From Streptosporangiales bacterium (lineage in GTDB: Bacteria > Actinomycetota > Actinomycetes > Streptosporangiales > WHST01), in contig WHST01000057.1 of the NCBI GenBank assembly GCA_009379955.1, forward strand, positions 1 through 39,300: a stretch of 39,300 nucleotides of DNA, read 5' to 3'. Of the stretch, positions 39,159-39,300 are shown piece by piece; positions within the stretch are counted from its first letter, which is position 1, and the number at the start of each line of letters is the position of its first letter. A program made the position numbers and the translations under genes. The notes beneath the pieces are model-generated. The model ran no database searches and was not told the DNA's origin. It saw only the letters and a program-made list of their open reading frames with translations.

Positions 39159-39290
39159 GCGCCGCTGCGCGACCAGCGCCAAGTCCGCGTCGTCCAGGAA
39201 ACAGAACTGTTCCAGCTCCGCCTGGCTCGGCACGCCGGTGAACCGGCCGTACGCCGCAGCCTGCTCATCACTCAGAAAGTCCACCGGCAT
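39159..39290 (-). mobile_element. 5' fragment of a Tn3-family transposase gene
   Basis: From the ATG at 39290 the minus strand reads 44 residues beginning MPVDFLSDEQAAAYGRF and including SQAELEQFCFLDDADLALV, which is the N-terminal DUF4158 region of Tn3-family transposases. The frame then changes to ribD-derived sequence after QRR at about 39159. Only about 4% of a normal transposase (about 1000 residues) is left. No terminal inverted repeat can be identified in the 10 bases to the window edge. Confidence 0.72.
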
Positions 39291-39300
39291 AAACCGACAA

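Noticed and set aside
1-39300. CRISPR arrays, tRNA and rRNA genes
   Set aside because: I looked for regularly spaced direct repeats, cloverleaf-like segments and rRNA signatures and saw none.

Overview
The window is GC-rich DNA (by eye well above 60% G+C) with frequent GTG/TTG starts, many 4-base gene overlaps, likely leaderless promoters and actinobacterial families (DUF6153, DUF2752, System II cytochrome c maturation, actinobacterial VirB4 remnant). It comes from an actinomycete; I cannot name the genus. It reads as an accessory or island-like region: a degraded conjugation ATPase, a truncated Tn3-type transposase, a broken ribD, a truncated ABC permease and a truncated ccsB mark several recombination seams.

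Layout. 1-1.9 kb: 5' end of a sulfotransferase gene, then tlpA1-ccdA1. 1.8-4.8 kb (minus): methyltransferase 1, a BlaI repressor, an M56 peptidase and a ccsB cut off before its haem-handling domain. 4.9-8.2 kb: a membrane-anchored sialidase-like propeller and a VanW protein. 8.3-17.2 kb: a copper-type section with a TetR regulator, two loci of small and DUF2269-like membrane proteins, a Tat/lipoprotein multicopper oxidase, two DUF6153 proteins, a glutaredoxin-like protein, a histidine kinase/response regulator pair, a DUF305 lipoprotein and two CsoR-like operators with no csoR in view. 17.2-23.4 kb: an ICMT-type methyltransferase, a small membrane protein, the second BlaI-M56 pair, an apolipoprotein N-acyltransferase homologue, methyltransferase 2, a DUF2752 protein and a His-rich membrane protein. 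23.5-28.5 kb: tlpA2-ccdA2 (minus) divergent from tlpA3-resB-ccsB2. 28.6-32.4 kb: an ArsR/SmtB sensor, two CDF metal exporters and CtaG. 32.5-35.9 kb: a peptide-type ABC operon with a circularly permuted binding protein and a truncated second permease. 35.8-39.3 kb: ccdA3, a lipoprotein, an Imm1-like protein, ribD remains and the Tn3 fragment.

The feature that ties the window together is a recurrent inverted repeat, TACTA-N7-TAGTA (sometimes AACTA/TAGTT or TCCTA/TAGGA). Good copies lie in at least eight promoter regions: sulfotransferase/tlpA1, methyltransferase 1/sialidase-like (two), VanW, small membrane protein/blaI2, methyltransferase 2, tlpA2, tlpA3-resB-ccsB2 and ccdA3. The two BlaI-family repressors, each translationally coupled to an M56 membrane peptidase, are the obvious candidates to read it. 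Both peptidases lack a fused penicillin-sensing domain and both carry His311-Cys312-Pro-Ile after the last membrane segment. I propose an envelope redox / cytochrome-c-maturation / cell-wall regulon controlled by paired BlaI-M56 modules; this is inference from sequence.

Many modules occur twice and often in opposite orientation (tlpA-ccdA, blaI-M56, methyltransferase, DUF2269/small protein, DUF6153, ccsB). The tlpA copies are both 218 codons and the ccdA copies both 272 codons including stop; mostly synonymous differences suggest both are kept under selection.
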